The notes under the pieces were generated by a model. That model did no database searches. It had not been told where the DNA came from and saw nothing but the letters and a program-made list of their open reading frames with translations. Source: Basidiobolus meristosporus CBS 931.73 (taxonomy: Eukaryota > Basidiobolomycota > Basidiobolomycetes > Basidiobolales > Basidiobolaceae). From it: a stretch of 64,000 nt of DNA. How positions within the stretch are numbered: the stretch's first letter is position 1; each line of letters starts with the position of its first letter. The stretch lies in contig MCFE01000062.1 of the NCBI GenBank assembly GCA_002104905.1, positions 124,001 to 188,000 of the forward strand. The letters run 5' to 3'. A program made the translations under genes and the position numbers. This document shows, in pieces, positions 48,151-59,641 of the stretch.

Positions 48151-49421
48151 TATACATGGTTAAAAGTTCATGTTGTCAACTAAGTGGGCAATTCTTTTAA
48201 GGTTTGTTATCTCTACTACTGGGTGCATCTGAATGGCAAGATATTTTGGTGCAAGATACACTTTCTTAGCACTTGAAAATATTTGGTAGGTTTCTTCCAA
48301 TGCCTTCCAGGCATTCTTTGCCATTTTGATGGCAGCTTGACTTTGACATTATGGCAGTTGCAGTTGAGCACACTCTGCTCCTCCTTTAGGTTCTTTAGGC
48401 TTTGTTACCTACACCTGATCATTTTTCATGTGGCCATTGTAGTATTAACTTATCTGCTAAGCCTTCCCCAGTGATTAGTCATCTTAGAACTATTCAACAA
48501 CTTAGCAGTTGTTAGGACATTAGCTGATTGAAGATGCAATTTTTATTTATCTTATGCACCTATCAACACCCAAATTGGCTTCAATTAATCCAGTCTCTTA
48601 GTGCTTACTTATTCAACTTGATCAGAAAAGTATAAATAAAGATCACTGAGCCTTTTGGTTTAGTGTGTGTCTCAAAAAAGTTAAAAATGTGTCTCAGCCA
48701 AATTAAGAATTCAGCAATTCCATTCTAGTATCTACCCAAGCTTAGTATATCTGGTGCTCCCAAGAATGCCAAGCCTAGACTGCATTGTAAACTAACTCCA
48801 TTGCCCTCATAGCCAAACTTGGCTATATAAAGATTAATTTTGGGGCAGAATAACTCTGCTAATATATCCACCACTCTCTGAAGATTCTAAGATTCTGCAT
48901 TTAATTGTCCCTTTGTTTCAGCTAAAGCATTCAAGAGCTTTATTACACTTTTCTTTTGAACACAACATTATTATCACCTTCCAGAGTTGATAGTTTGATT
49001 AATCCAGCTTCTCAGCTAAGTGGAAATTTTGGTTGCAGCAGTAGTGGACACTCTAGTGGGCAAGAGCCTGAGGCTCATTGCCTGTTTTAACAGTTTCAAA
49101 GACATTTGAAGTAAGTGCAAGAGCAAGTATATTATGTGGCTTTCACTTGATGAGCCATTAAATGTAAAAGTAGTATTGGAATATGTTAAAGGCCTTGGCA
49201 AAACAACCATGTAGAAAATGTTTAGAAAGGTCCAAAGCACATGTGTGCTAGGCTTGAGCCTATTTGGACAACTCACCAGTCATTCATGTCCTAGGTACCA
49301 ATGAATAGGTTCAGAGTAAATCCTGACAAGGGTTTTAGGCAGATTTCTCTAAGGCTTGTAGACTATGATTTAAGTGACCAAGTTAAGTGAGTATCTAGGT
49401 GTTATTACAAAATCTACAACA
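48151..49421 (-). mobile_element. Copia element G, LTR and gag remnant
   Basis: Minus-strand remnant with a 5' LTR at 49083-49421 (TGTTTTAACAG...TCTACAACA) and the start of gag (MSLRLLPTRVSTTAATK, 49081 down). More gag-like sequence lies around 48260-48480. A different LTR-like insertion lies at 48510-48967. Integrase and reverse transcriptase are absent. Confidence 0.6.
48510..48967. mobile_element. Probable solo LTR of a further family
   Basis: About 458 bp bounded by TGTTAGGACATT and GAACACAACA, separating two blocks of copia G gag. It contains AGTATAAATAAAG, a possible TATA box. No clear target duplication (GCAGT / TTATT), so the boundaries are tentative. Confidence 0.45.
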
Positions 49422-50280
49422 GGGGAGCTTTGACAATTTCCAAGCCATCCCCTAAAACCTGTATTGAAGAGTTGCTATGCATATCACAAGTTACAAACTT
49501 TGTATTAACATTTGAATATTCCATGAGCTTACTGGCCTCAATCATAGCTTATGGGCTTTACTATTCTTTGTGCAAATTCTTTGCCAGGGCTTACTTTAAA
49601 AACTTTCAGAGTATAACTTTCTCAAGCTTGTCTGAAAGCCACTAAGCCTTGCATGTATGATTTTGGGACCTTTCTAAAGATATTCCATGTATTTGTTCTG
49701 TCATGACCTTGTGAAAGTACATATACCACTGTTATGCTCAACCAGTCATTGACTGAATACCATAAATCCCTTAACTCACCAATCAATGAGTATAGACCAC
49801 ACTATCAAACACTGTAAATTGTCTCTAGGTGTCCACTTCTGCAATGGGCAACATCTTCATTTCATACTTGAAACAACTGATTGACATTCCTATGACTATA
49901 GCAGAGCAAAGTTACCACAATTTTACATGGATTGGAGAAATAACAAATAGTAGCTGATTTTAGGGGGGTATAAAAGCATCAGTCATTGTTGCTTTGCTTA
50001 CATCTGCATACTTTAAGAATTGAACTGAGATACAATGACTGCAAACAAGGCAAATGATTGCAGAGTTTGGGGTCATGTGGATCATACTGGAAATATCCAG
50101 ATTGGTGAATACAGCTATGCTGCAAATCCTAAATTTGAATCACATCATCAAATATACCTATACAGCAGCCTTGTGAGCCACACCTGACCGCTGGGAGTGT
50201 TTCCAACCAAATAGGATTGGGAAAACAATAGAAACCTCCCAAAATTAGTGGACAGCCTCCCAAGTCCTTATATAACACAG
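49422..50280. repeat. Degenerate LTR sequence
   Basis: Bases ~49580-49770 resemble the copia LTR in reverse (GGGACCTTTCTAAAGATATTCCATGTATTTG). Other parts up to 50280 are AT-rich and weakly similar to LTR internal sequence. No coding potential. Confidence 0.4.
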
Positions 50281-50813
50281 CCTCATTGCTGGTTCAAGGT
50301 AGTTCGGTCAAAAATATCGTACAAAATTCAAAACAAACCAAGATGAGCACCACCCTCCTTTCTGATGATTCCCGCTGACTTCAAAGCTCCCATTCACACT
50401 GCTCCATGCATATATGTCCTAGAATAAACTCGAGGAAATTTTGATGGAGAAATATCAGAAGAGCCTCGCTGATACATGTTACCCTCAAGCAGATGTTTAT
50501 GAACGCGCGGGCCACGTTTCCACAACTTCCAAGAAAGAGTCAAGGTGTGGCACGGGTTAATAAATCGCTGGGACTATACGGGAAATATAAGGTTGAATCA
50601 GGTCGAGCACTGATCAGTAGCAACATAGGATCGGTCAACCCTGCACAGAACCACGCTAAGAGTAATCAAAGTTCAAGTGGTTGATGAACAACAGGAAAAC
50701 TAGCTGTTTTCTTTCTCGTTTGATCACGGTTGATGCACATATGCACCAAACCTGGAATCCACTGATTCAGCTGACGAAGATTGATTCATTAGTGGAAGGG
50801 GGGACATGCGGAA

Positions 50814-51484
50814 TTAGGTGTGATGTCCAACTCTAGGGGTACCTGGGACTTTTAGATGCGCCCACAGATTTGAGGCAATAATTGGAAAAGAAAGCATATG
50901 AAACCTGATTAATTGGAATTCACAAGGCCATATTGGTAGGGATTGGATTTGGTTGGTTTTGTTGTCCCAGCTAGACAGCTGGTACTCTGTTGGAGTCTCA
51001 GGTTGTGAAGCACCTTCGCCAGTTTCCAAATCTTCAAGCTTGTTGTTAGGCATCTCGCTGGAAGACTACCTCTGACTGTAGAGTCCGGAAGTGCCCCGCA
51101 GCACTGTAAACAATAGTGGTCGGTGACATCACTTACAAACTCGTCGTGTGGAGAGGGTTCCAAAGACGTGTAAATGACCAATCTCCCATCAATCCTTAGA
51201 AACGGCAGCTCAAAATTGGAGCACGATTTCATACCAACCCAGTAGGGTACGCTGTGACATCACCACCTATCAGATGATTGTTTACCTTAGGCAGCAAAAG
51301 AGTACCGCAAAGATGGAGCAGCCGACTGCTCATTTGTAGGCGATATGGTAGGCTGCTGAGCCTCCCTTAAACAGCTGCAGGAATTCCCCCTCGAACAGCT
51401 AAACAAGTGAGTAGGGAAGGAGAATCTCACCCAGGAGGCTACGAATTGGCTGGGGAAATATACACGGATTTTATTTCGTAGCAT
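50814..51484 (-). CDS. Possible multi-exon gene, unknown
   Basis: Minus-strand frames with protein-like composition follow each other: 51484-51287 (ending PSLRYSFAA), 51232-51130 (FELPFLRIDGRLVIYTSLEP) and a Glu/Thr/Asn-rich frame from 51053 (MPNNKLEDLETGEGASQPE). GTAAAC and GTAAGT donors and CACAG/TTACAG acceptors lie between them, but the implied introns would be only 33-34 bp, shorter than others here. The gene model is therefore uncertain and could be a relic. No family recognised. Confidence 0.3.
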
Positions 51485-52319
51485 CTAGACGAATACTGAC
51501 CACCGAAGTTCTTTCCTTCAAAGCTGTGCCATACTTGTTCGTAAGATGGATTTAGAAACAAGCAGCAGCTCGCAAGTTGATTACCACTCCAATGCTCAAG
51601 ATTAAGCAGCTCTACATGCTACATATTGGTCAGCACATCCTTGATGCATACCAAATCCGGAAACCAATCCAGATAGGGGAGTTTAACCTTCGAGCATCCT
51701 CCATGAATTTCTCTGCTCTCTACTAGTTCCACAGTTCCGGAACATACGATGCCCTTTTTCAAGGAGCTAAGCCCCCCTCCCACCACTGCACATCGGCTTG
51801 CAATGGCCTACCACTCGTCAGCAGTACCTCTACTTCCACTGGTAGATCGATTGCAATAAGCCCTGATGCTTGGTGTAGAATTACGCCCATGACGATCACC
51901 CAGTCATAACTTATCCATCCCCCACCAATCCATCGGGTAGAGCCATGATGACCGGCCTCCGGTACACAAGGATCAATCCTCAGCTTATTTCATTGCTGAA
52001 TGTGGGAAGAATGATTCCTCAGTGATGGTGCGACTCCATCAATCCGAGCGGATTAGTGACTCCAGTGCTCCTTCCAGCCCTCTACGTAATCTCTCCGTGT
52101 GAATGTGGGGACGGATGGTTGGTCGGTCTCAACGGAGTTACACTTGGTAGAATGCAATCCAACAACCCCCCCCGCCTCAATTCGAAATTCGTCATGCACC
52201 AGTGGTACGGAACACTTGATGTTCATGGAAGGCTAATACGAGTAGGTACGGCTTGGTACGATTAAGGTTGTTTCGTCGGTGTCCCTATTTATTTATATAA
52301 CAGGAATCGGGAATGTGCG
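51485..52319. other. Spacer without recognised gene
   Basis: Only short frames; one of 69 codons at 52056-52265 on plus has no recognisable motif. Confidence 0.3.
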
Positions 52320-52323
52320 ACCT

Positions 52324-52495
52324 GAATTAAATATACACTCTAAAGAAGGATCGGGTTTTGAATTGAGGAATTAAATATACAGTTTAAAGAAGGACCCTCA
52401 TTCCAATTGATTGAAGAAATATATATAGTTCAAAGAAGGAACCCGTTATCAATAGACGAGTAAATATATTGATTAAAGAAGGACCCTCTCAGTAT
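52324..52495 (+). repeat. Degenerate ~45-bp tandem repeat
   Basis: Four diverged units carry the core ATTAAATATACA..TTAAAGAAGGACCC, starting near 52328, 52373, 52420 and 52463. They lie about 500-680 bp upstream of the IDO start. No coding potential. Confidence 0.65.
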
Positions 52496-52875
52496 TCAAT
52501 CGAATCCATTGAATAGAATACGGTACAATAAAATCATGAGAGGACACTCGAGAGACACTACAATTTATACACCGTTGAACTGCATTCTAAATGAATCAGA
52601 TCTTGTGTATTGGAATGGCATCTGACACAAAATGGGAAAACGTGACTAGTCCGCTCAACCAATTCAATGGCAAAGGAAAGCTTAATGCTACCATTTCAAT
52701 TATTCTAACTCGGTGTCCTTTGCCGCCATCGTTAGCATCTATTAACACTGGAGATACCGGGTGATTTGATATTGGCGAGAATTGCTTTGTTAATTGCAAG
52801 GTGCTTGGGAAAGTCGCTTCCCTGTTTCACCTCTGATAAACAGGTTTGATTGTATCGAAGTTATTGAGGTAAATA

Positions 52876-52905
52876 CCAATGGGCCATCTCGTCCAAGTAT
52901 ATAAG
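52876..52905 (+). promoter_or_regulatory. CCAAT and TATA boxes of the IDO gene
   Basis: CCAAT (52876-52880) is followed by TATATAAG (52898-52905), about 100 bp before the ATG at 53005. Confidence 0.55.
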
Positions 52906-53004
52906 GCCGCTCTCAGGTCATGGTGATGGCACAAATCAAAGTCAAACCACAGTATCTTGTACTGTTTGAAATATCACTTCTTCCCGCTCATCTATCAACC
53001 GCAA

Positions 53005-54773
53005 ATGTTCAGATCTGCCGCTCGCACTACTTTCGCTAACGTAAAGAACTTAACCAAAGTTAATCAACTCCGCACACTAGCATCTCTCTCTCCCTTCCGA
53101 CAGACTGGTGTTTGCCAAAATGCTCAGGTATTGTTCTCTGTGGGATGCTCAGAGCTCTCATTTCCCAAATTTAACCATCCGTTCCCTTTGATCCGCAGCC
53201 TGTGTCGCCTAGCCATTGGGAGAATGTTCACCCGGATAGCCAGTTCATCGTCACTCCCCAGAATGGCTTCCTACCCCGCGAAGATCCACTAGTCAAACTC
53301 CCCTCGGAGTTCAAGGTGCTGGAAAGCCTCTTGGATAGGATGCCTTTGAAACTTCCTGATGGCTCTAATGGGCTTCTCTGGAAAGGAGAGTTGGGACAAG
53401 CCGTTACCAACGAGCTCCCCTTGTATGATGTTGATCACATTCAAGATAACCAGTTGCTTTCAGGTGAGTCCATTAGCATGCGTTCACCTTGATACAAAAG
53501 GGACTAACCTCCACCCTCACCCACTAGCACTCTATCGCGATTACACCTTCCTGGCCAGTGCTTATCTTCTAGAGCCATGTGACATCAACTTCAGAACCAC
53601 TGGAGACTACGGTCTAGCTAGAGATGTCCTCCCAAAGAATATCGCCATCCCCCTAGCCAAGGTATCGGAGAAAATTGGTGCAAAACCATTCATGGAATAT
53701 GCGATGTCATACAGGTAATCCGCCTAACCAAATCCAATCTACATCCGCCTCTAATCCCCTTAATTTCATGTTGAATCTCGTGAATCAGTTTGTACAACTA
53801 CCAACGGATTGACAAATCAAAACCAGCCGATTACCCGAATCTCAACCTTGTTCGTGGATTTGCAGGAGCAAAATCCGAGCATGGATTCATTCTAGTTCAT
53901 GTGGCAATGGTTGCCCATTCCGGAAAGGTTGTCGATGCCGCTTTACGTACTCTCGATGCTGCTCGACAAGGAGATCGGGCCGAGTTTAACAAGCAACTCT
54001 CCGTCTTCCGCGAGGTGTTCGCCAAAATCAATCAAGTAATGGAAACCATGTGGTCACGCTCCGAGCCCGCAGATTATCCTCACTTCCGAACATTCATCAT
54101 GGGCTCGAAGAGTCAGCCAATGTTCCCTAACGGAATCCTCTACGAAGGGGTTTCCAGCAAGCCCCTATACTTCCGTGGTGAAAGTGGAGCCAATGATAGC
54201 ATGATTCCACTTGCCGACAACCTTTTGGAGCTGACCTCCAAGATGCCAACAAACCCTCTAACTGAAGTCCTACGCGACTTCCGCAGTTATCGACCAGTGA
54301 ATCATAATCGCTTCTTGAAATTTGTTGAAGACAAGGCTAGGGATGTGGGTGTTCGTCAGTTTGCCGAAGAGGATGGCAACTCTGCTGGTATGTATGCTCA
54401 TTATCATGGGTTAATCACTAGTCTCACTCAATGTTGGATAGCTATCTATTTGCAGGTAATGGATCAAGTGCGTGACTTCCGGCACCGCCACTGGATGTTC
54501 ACCAAGGAATATATCCTCAAGCGCATGAAGCACCCAGTTGCCACCGGTGGCTCTCCTATCGTTACTTGGTTACCTAATCAGCTCGGCGCCGTTCTCGACT
54601 CGCTGGTCAATACGGCAGGCAAAGCACTCACCAAATCCGAGATTACCCCGGCAAATCGTACAATTATTGAAGAGATTTTGCGCAAGGCGGATGCAGAGAG
54701 ACGAATCCTCACTCGGGAGGTGAGCTATCTGGTGGAGGAGCGTGGTGCTAAGGCAGCTGAAGTAGAAGTTTAA
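53005..54773 (+). CDS. Indoleamine 2,3-dioxygenase (IDO)
   Basis: Heme enzyme opening the indole ring of tryptophan to N-formylkynurenine, the first step of the kynurenine route to NAD. Five exons: 53005-53127, 53199-53463, 53528-53714, 53789-54387, 54442-54773; 501 residues. Family blocks are YRDYTFLASAYLLEP (about 132-146), VRGFAGAKSEHGFILVHVAM (213-232), FPNGILYEGV (304-313), the FRGESGANDSMIPLADN loop (320-336) and VRDFRHRHW (401-409), whose H408 is the likely heme ligand. The last intron could look like in-frame coding, but splicing 54388-54441 gives the family-like ending and keeps frame. The first 41 residues (MFRSAARTTFANVKNLTK...) have no acidic residue and seven basic ones, like a mitochondrial leader, although IDO is usually cytosolic. 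CCAAT and TATA boxes lie upstream. Confidence 0.92.
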
Positions 54774-54996
54774 ATACCCCATCTTTGTATAATTTTGTCA
54801 AGGTGCCTTGAATCTCCCATCCTGTGGGACACCTATGATAACAATATGGATTCTGGATTGCACCTTCATCCCACGATAACCCCCCCCCCTCATTCTTCAC
54901 GAATAACCCTTTTGACTTCGCTTTGCATCCAATAAATCGGAGTACAATACTCAATCTCGATTATTTACGATTTCCGAAGTCGGGTTGAAGACAAGT

Positions 54997-55185
54997 TTAT
55001 CGACGATGCCTTTGGTGCGCGCCATTGAACTGAATTGGTACACATAGCATCATGATGGTTACGGCGCTTGCATGGATCTCATTCACACAAGTGAGCAAAT
55101 CTTTGAATTGATACCTCAGCACTACTAAATCCTCGGACTCCTCCAGTACCCCTGGCAAAAAGTCCAATTGCAACTGTTGCTTCAC
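54997..55185 (-). CDS. Probable terminal exon of an unknown gene
   Basis: An open minus-strand stretch with convincing protein character (LDFLPGVLEESEDLVVLRY; FKDLLTCVNEIHASAVT), ending in a basic NGAHQRHRR. There is no ATG at its start, but a likely acceptor (GCTTAAC branch, CAACAG) lies just inside near 55179. It probably belongs to a gene whose upstream exons may include those at 55289-55783, though I could not phase the join. It converges on the IDO gene 224 bp away. No family recognised. Confidence 0.35.
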   Translation of the reverse strand: MKQQLQLDFLPGVLEESEDLVVLRYQFKDLLTCVNEIHASAVTIMMLCVPIQFNGAHQRHRR

Positions 55186-55288
55186 AATGTCGTTAAGCGG
55201 CCAGAAGCATTTGATTGATTGAAGTCACTAATCAAATGACCATTTCTACCATGAAACAGAGTAGCATTGTACGGGAGTGAGAGTTTCT

Positions 55289-55783
55289 CTAGTCTGTTGA
55301 AAACCTTCCGATTAGTTGAAACCCGTTCCTAGAACTGTCTTGGTGTTGAATTTGAAATATATCCGATGCATATTGGTAAGCAGATCGATATTTCCCATCA
55401 TCTGCATAGTGCAGGATGATTCTGGCACGACGATGATCATGCTTCTTCATTATCTCGTCAATCAAGGTTCCGCCCACTCTGCAGTTAGGAGGCGACATGG
55501 GTTTTTTTGCCTTCTATATGTTGGCTGGAACCCATGTCACGTACATATACTGCTTGACAACATGAAGCCCATTTAATGAGGTTTCACACACTGGCGAATA
55601 GATCAGATACCAGGCGGGGTATTGGTGGAGATACTTACTCTTAGCGCTCGGACAATGAATGAAGACACGGGATTTCATAGATGACCTTTGAGGTTCAGGT
55701 TGTTGCATTGATGGTCGTTTTTTTCGGCTGGGGTGCTTGTGTGGCTGATAGTCTTGTGTGTTCAACAAGCTAAAGGTTGCCAT
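55289..55783 (-). CDS. Possible two-exon gene, unknown
   Basis: A minus-strand start at 55783 gives MATFSLLNTQDYQPHKHPS and a basic, Gln/Pro-rich stretch up to a GTAAGT donor near 55640. A second stretch (55470-55289) reads GGTLIDEIMKKHDHRRARII then a Tyr-rich segment to a TAG at 55289. Donor and acceptor phases agree only with a weak GAG acceptor, so the exact splice is open. No family recognised; it may be joined to the exon at 54997. Confidence 0.35.
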
Positions 55784-56076
55784 ATTGGTTCAGAGATCGA
55801 CCACAGCCGAGGATGGGCGCATCTGAGATAAAGATTGAACCTCCGATTTACGCCATAGAACCATCATTTGCTAAACATCTGATGGAGCCACCTTAATATC
55901 AGAAGGGGTTACCAATTCAGATGCAAATATGCCAGTTTTGTGGGATATATCGAAGGTTCTAATCTTTATCTCAGATGTACACATTCTTGCTTGTAGCTGA
56001 TCCTTTTGCACACTTCAAGCATCGACTAAACACTCAGTGATTCAGTATTACCAAGCTCAGCCTAAGATATATATTT

Positions 56077-56418
56077 TGTAAATTTCTTATTTACCCCTAG
56101 ATATTCCATTAACTTTGCCACTTGGATCATAGCTTATGAACCTTGTCGTTTCTTGCCCGAGTTGTTTATCGGGATTTGCCTCAAATATTCTCACCAAAAT
56201 GTCAAGTACCCAGAGCATGAGAGTTTTCGTGGCGGTCCAAAAGTCCCCGAAATTTGCATACATGCTCTTGGAACACTCCTAAACATATTGTACGTGGCTT
56301 TAGTGCCAAGAATACATAAAAGCATAATACCACTTTCCATTCCATAAGTCATTAAGTGCAAACCACATTATCCACTTGTTCTCCCAATCACTTCCAATAT
56401 CTCCAAGACCCTCACAAA
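56077..56418 (-). mobile_element. Copia LTR, degenerate
   Basis: A reverse-oriented member of the ~350-bp copia LTR family (TGTAAATTTCTTATTTACCCC ... CTCCAAGACCCTCAC). No matching flanks were identified. Confidence 0.6.
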
Positions 56419-57173
56419 AATATAAGCATTGATAGTACTTGGTAGACTGAAAAGTGTGGAGCTTCTCCTTGCTCATTTCCCCAAGGTGCCACTTCATTTT
56501 CCTTGTTATTTATTATATGATTAATATTTGTGACAGTAAACAACCAAAGACTTCAGAGGTTCACATGGAGTAAGCCCAGTCATCAGCAGATGCCAAAAGG
56601 CCCAAACTGTGTACACTATATCTTCTGGAACTTTTCTCAAAGCATTTTTTTCACTAGTTTTGCAAAGCTTCCCTAAGAGTACAGGTACTTAATTTGAGCT
56701 CCACAAGTGATTACCATGCAATTCTTCCAGTTTTCCAAATCACTTCCAATACTCCCAAGAATCTTGCAACAATATCAAGGTTTATTAGTATTTCTGGGCC
56801 ATGGCTCAGAAAAAGCTATTCATAGATTGAAGAACCATAATATATTGAACATATAAAAACCACTTATCATTTAGCAACTTTAATACAATATAGTAATGCA
56901 CCAAAATAAACTGATGAAACATCTTCATATTTGGATCCCCTTCATAACTATGGCTTAACTTAGAGGAGTGAAGTTAAGTGAAGGGAGGCTTTCATAGATG
57001 GTAAGTGATAGAACTGAGGATCTGACTTTAGATTACATACATGGAAGGCTCCTGGATCAAGAATTAATAAAATCAAGTGCCAATAAGCAAGAAGAAAATG
57101 CTTTAATAAGTAATGATAACCATCAAAGGAGGTACTCAAGACCCTTTAAATGTAGCTAGTTGAATGGCAGGGT
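56419..57173. repeat. LTR-derived AT-rich remnants
   Basis: A partial copia-LTR-like block ends near 56775 (CCAATACTCCCAAGAATCTTGCAACA). The remainder to 57173 is AT-rich with no gene. Confidence 0.4.
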
Positions 57174-57467
57174 TGTAAATATTGTAATTACACCCAATTC
57201 ACCTCACTTGATCACCTAGATCAATGTCTATAAATATTAGATAGCTCTGGCCAAACTCCTAACTGGGATTTGCTTTGCAATTTTTCACAGTCCAGGTACT
57301 TAATATATAGGTGAAAACTTTCTGAGTTGTCCAAACAGTCCTAAACTTTGCCTACATTTTGTTGTGACCTTCCTAAATATGTTCTACATGTTTGTCTTGC
57401 TATGACTATGTAATAGTATAAAAACTACTTTACATTCAATCAATTGTTAAGTGAGAACCATATCATC
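57174..57467 (-). mobile_element. Copia LTR, truncated, head-to-head with the next
   Basis: Reverse-oriented LTR beginning TGTAAATATTGTAATTACACC. Its last ~50 bp are missing because a forward LTR starts at 57468. Confidence 0.6.
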
Positions 57468-57814
57468 TGCTGTAAGAGTCCTAGAGATATTGTAAGTGGT
57501 TGGGAGAACAAGTGGACTATGTGGCTTTCACTTAATGATTTATTGAATGTAAAAGTAGTATATGTACTTTTACATGTTCTTGGCATAATAAACATGTAGA
57601 GCATATTTAGGAAGATCCCAATAACATGTTTGCAAGTTTGAGGCTGTTTGGACAATTTATTAAATTTTCATATTCTGGGCACCTGATGTTTTGGTGAAAA
57701 TATTCTAAGTAAATCCCCAAAAGGAATTTGATCAGTATTCTCAAAAATATGTAGGTAATGATCCAAGTGACTAAGTTAGGTGAATATTTAGGTGGAGTTC
57801 CGAATTTTAAAACA
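57468..57814 (+). mobile_element. Copia LTR inserted in the reverse LTR
   Basis: A 347-bp LTR from TGCTGTAAGAGTCC to TTTTAAAACA. Flanks TCATC and TAATC look like a 5-bp duplication with one mismatch. A further LTR start (TTTGTAAGAGTTTTGGAG) follows at 57825, so three LTR pieces are packed together. Confidence 0.65.
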
Positions 57815-57869
57815 TAATCTATTTGTAAGAGTTTTGGAGATATTGGAAGTGATAAGGAGAACAACACAT

Positions 57870-58460
57870 ATCAGCTCAAAGATTGCATCATGGTGAGGCA
57901 CCTATGACAATGCACAACGTAGGGGTGGATGGCCAGCTTTAAAGATCTCTAGTATGTCCAATAGCATGATAATGATGATGACAGGGATTCCAATGTAACC
58001 GTAGATAAAATAACAGACATGGTTGGTATGGCTTTGACAGTATGAATGGTAAGAGACATTATCCCTGTAGTATATATAGTGATCAGCATATAATAAATTG
58101 CTCAAAGATATATTATGGGCATATAGACTTTGTTGCATCTTCCCAAGAGCTCCCAAAATACAACCCCACCATACCCTAAGAAAAAAATTAGACAAGGCCA
58201 GCAGAATACCATCATCATATCTGCTGAATTCCAACTTTGCCAAAAGTGACAACTCTCAGTATCTCAAGTACTAGCTTCACAGTAGACAAGCAGACATCCT
58301 TTCCAGGGGGAGACTGGGCCAACTAGCATTCATACCAGATTTGGTGATCAACAGCTCCTTACTTCCACCAACAATTGCAACTGAAAATTTGCAGCAGAAA
58401 CATCAGCTGAATACCAGCAAAAAATCCAATGAATTCCAACTTTGATATTTTTGATAGTGA
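57870..58460. repeat. CACTA-associated dispersed repeat and flank
   Basis: Bases 58195-58460 match 15386-15660 in the CACTA-like block, in the same orientation. The stretch 57870-58194 holds a 116-codon minus-strand frame (58252-57902) with no motif, and nothing else recognised. Confidence 0.5.
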
Positions 58461-58703
58461 TTGTTCCTAAAGGTGGCCAAAAGGACTGGTACCCTAAAAC
58501 ATCAAAACAATGCACACTGGCGAGGGGTAGTGGGGTTCACAACACAGTGGAACTTAGGTATGGTCTGGTTTGATAGAGGGCAACATGCCGAAGCAAGTGG
58601 AAAAGGCAACTCGAACGGGATTTACAATGGCTCTGGGATAGGATATAATTAGGATAATGTTATGTAGTACTCCAATAGTGATAATACTCAATCTTGACTC
58701 CCA

Positions 58704-58976
58704 ATGAGCGCAGTAGTCGGCAACTCACACGCTTCAAATCTACCATCATATGTTCATCAACTTATCGAATTCCATTTTGTTTCTTTGTATACTCAATATC
58801 AGATCAATCCACAGACAATGATCTCCTTCCAGAGAATCCCCAAAGTTGCATCGTACACAGTAATAAGTAGTAAACATATCATGGGCAATAGTGGAGCTGT
58901 TGTATGTCCAGATAGAAACTTCCGAGTATTTAAACTTGATAAAGATGGTAACGTGAACAAACAACGTAGAGCCTAG
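58704..58976 (+). CDS. Hypothetical ORF, 90 codons
   Basis: An open frame from ATG with MSAVVGNSHASNLPSYVHQ, a stretch SSKHIMGNSGAVVCPD and a basic/acidic end (FKLDKDGNVNKQRR). It lies just upstream of the hydrolase relic on the same strand and could be an unlinked gene or an early exon. An antisense frame of similar length exists, so coding status is uncertain. Confidence 0.25.
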   Translation: MSAVVGNSHASNLPSYVHQLIEFHFVSLYTQYQINPQTMISFQRIPKVASYTVISSKHIMGNSGAVVCPDRNFRVFKLDKDGNVNKQRRA

Positions 58977-59319
58977 CTTAATGGAGGCATTCCAAGTCCC
59001 AACCAAGCATAAAGTTCGTTACTAGTTACTTACGTGCATATAGAGATGATGGACTATTGAGCCACCAAACAGCAACTCAAGGTCATCCAAGATTCTGAAA
59101 CACATGACCTCGGGAGCTCCACTATCACAAAGGATCACCTGAACATCCGGTTGGAACATGTCCGCATTCGATCACCAAAAGCAATGTATCGCTGAGCCGG
59201 AAAGGAAACTGCTAAGCTATGTGATGATGACACAAATGGGGATCACCGAGATGCGTCAAGAAGATGCCAAACCCTCCCCCGAAGTTCAGCTGCCAATTAA
59301 ACATAATCCCTACCTACAA

Positions 59320-59541
59320 TGGTAAATCTTGATGATACCGATGATATCAGTAATCCAAAGAGAACTCTCAGCTCCATTGGTATGATTCTCATTGGACGCT
59401 ATTAGAAGGACCGTGTCACTCCCCATTCTCTGTTACAGGACATGTGGGAATGTATTTGGCAGATCTGGAACAACTGGAAGACGGAAAGATTTTATTCAAA
59501 TCTGATGCTGTGTATATGGGGGAGAGTCGAGTAAAGTTGTA
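59320..59541 (+). pseudogene. Relic of a metallo-beta-lactamase-fold hydrolase
   Basis: Two pieces join across a clean 59-bp intron (GTATGA...GTTACAG, 59380-59438 approximately): ...KRTLSSI then GHVGMYLADLEQLEDGK, ILFKSDAVYMGES and a TAG at 59541. The P/I-GH..GMY...G.ILF.SDAVY pattern is the C-terminal metal-binding section of MBL-fold lactonase-like enzymes (GH..GH..........GDA). The upstream HxHxDH motif is not found between 58460 and 59320, and the frame meets a stop just before this piece. It is therefore probably a remnant, or one exon of a gene I could not complete. Confidence 0.4.
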
Positions 59542-59641
59542 GTAATAAACATGCCAATAAAATTGTATTTAAATATGCTAATCCCTGCTGCGAAACCATT
59601 TTGCTGTGGTTATAATACATCGATCTTAATATTTCAGGATT

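Noticed and set aside
54388-54455. 68-bp intron in IDO ending at TTTGCAG
   Set aside because: It shifts the frame into an early stop. Using the GGATAG acceptor at 54441 keeps frame and restores the family sequence before the heme-binding His.
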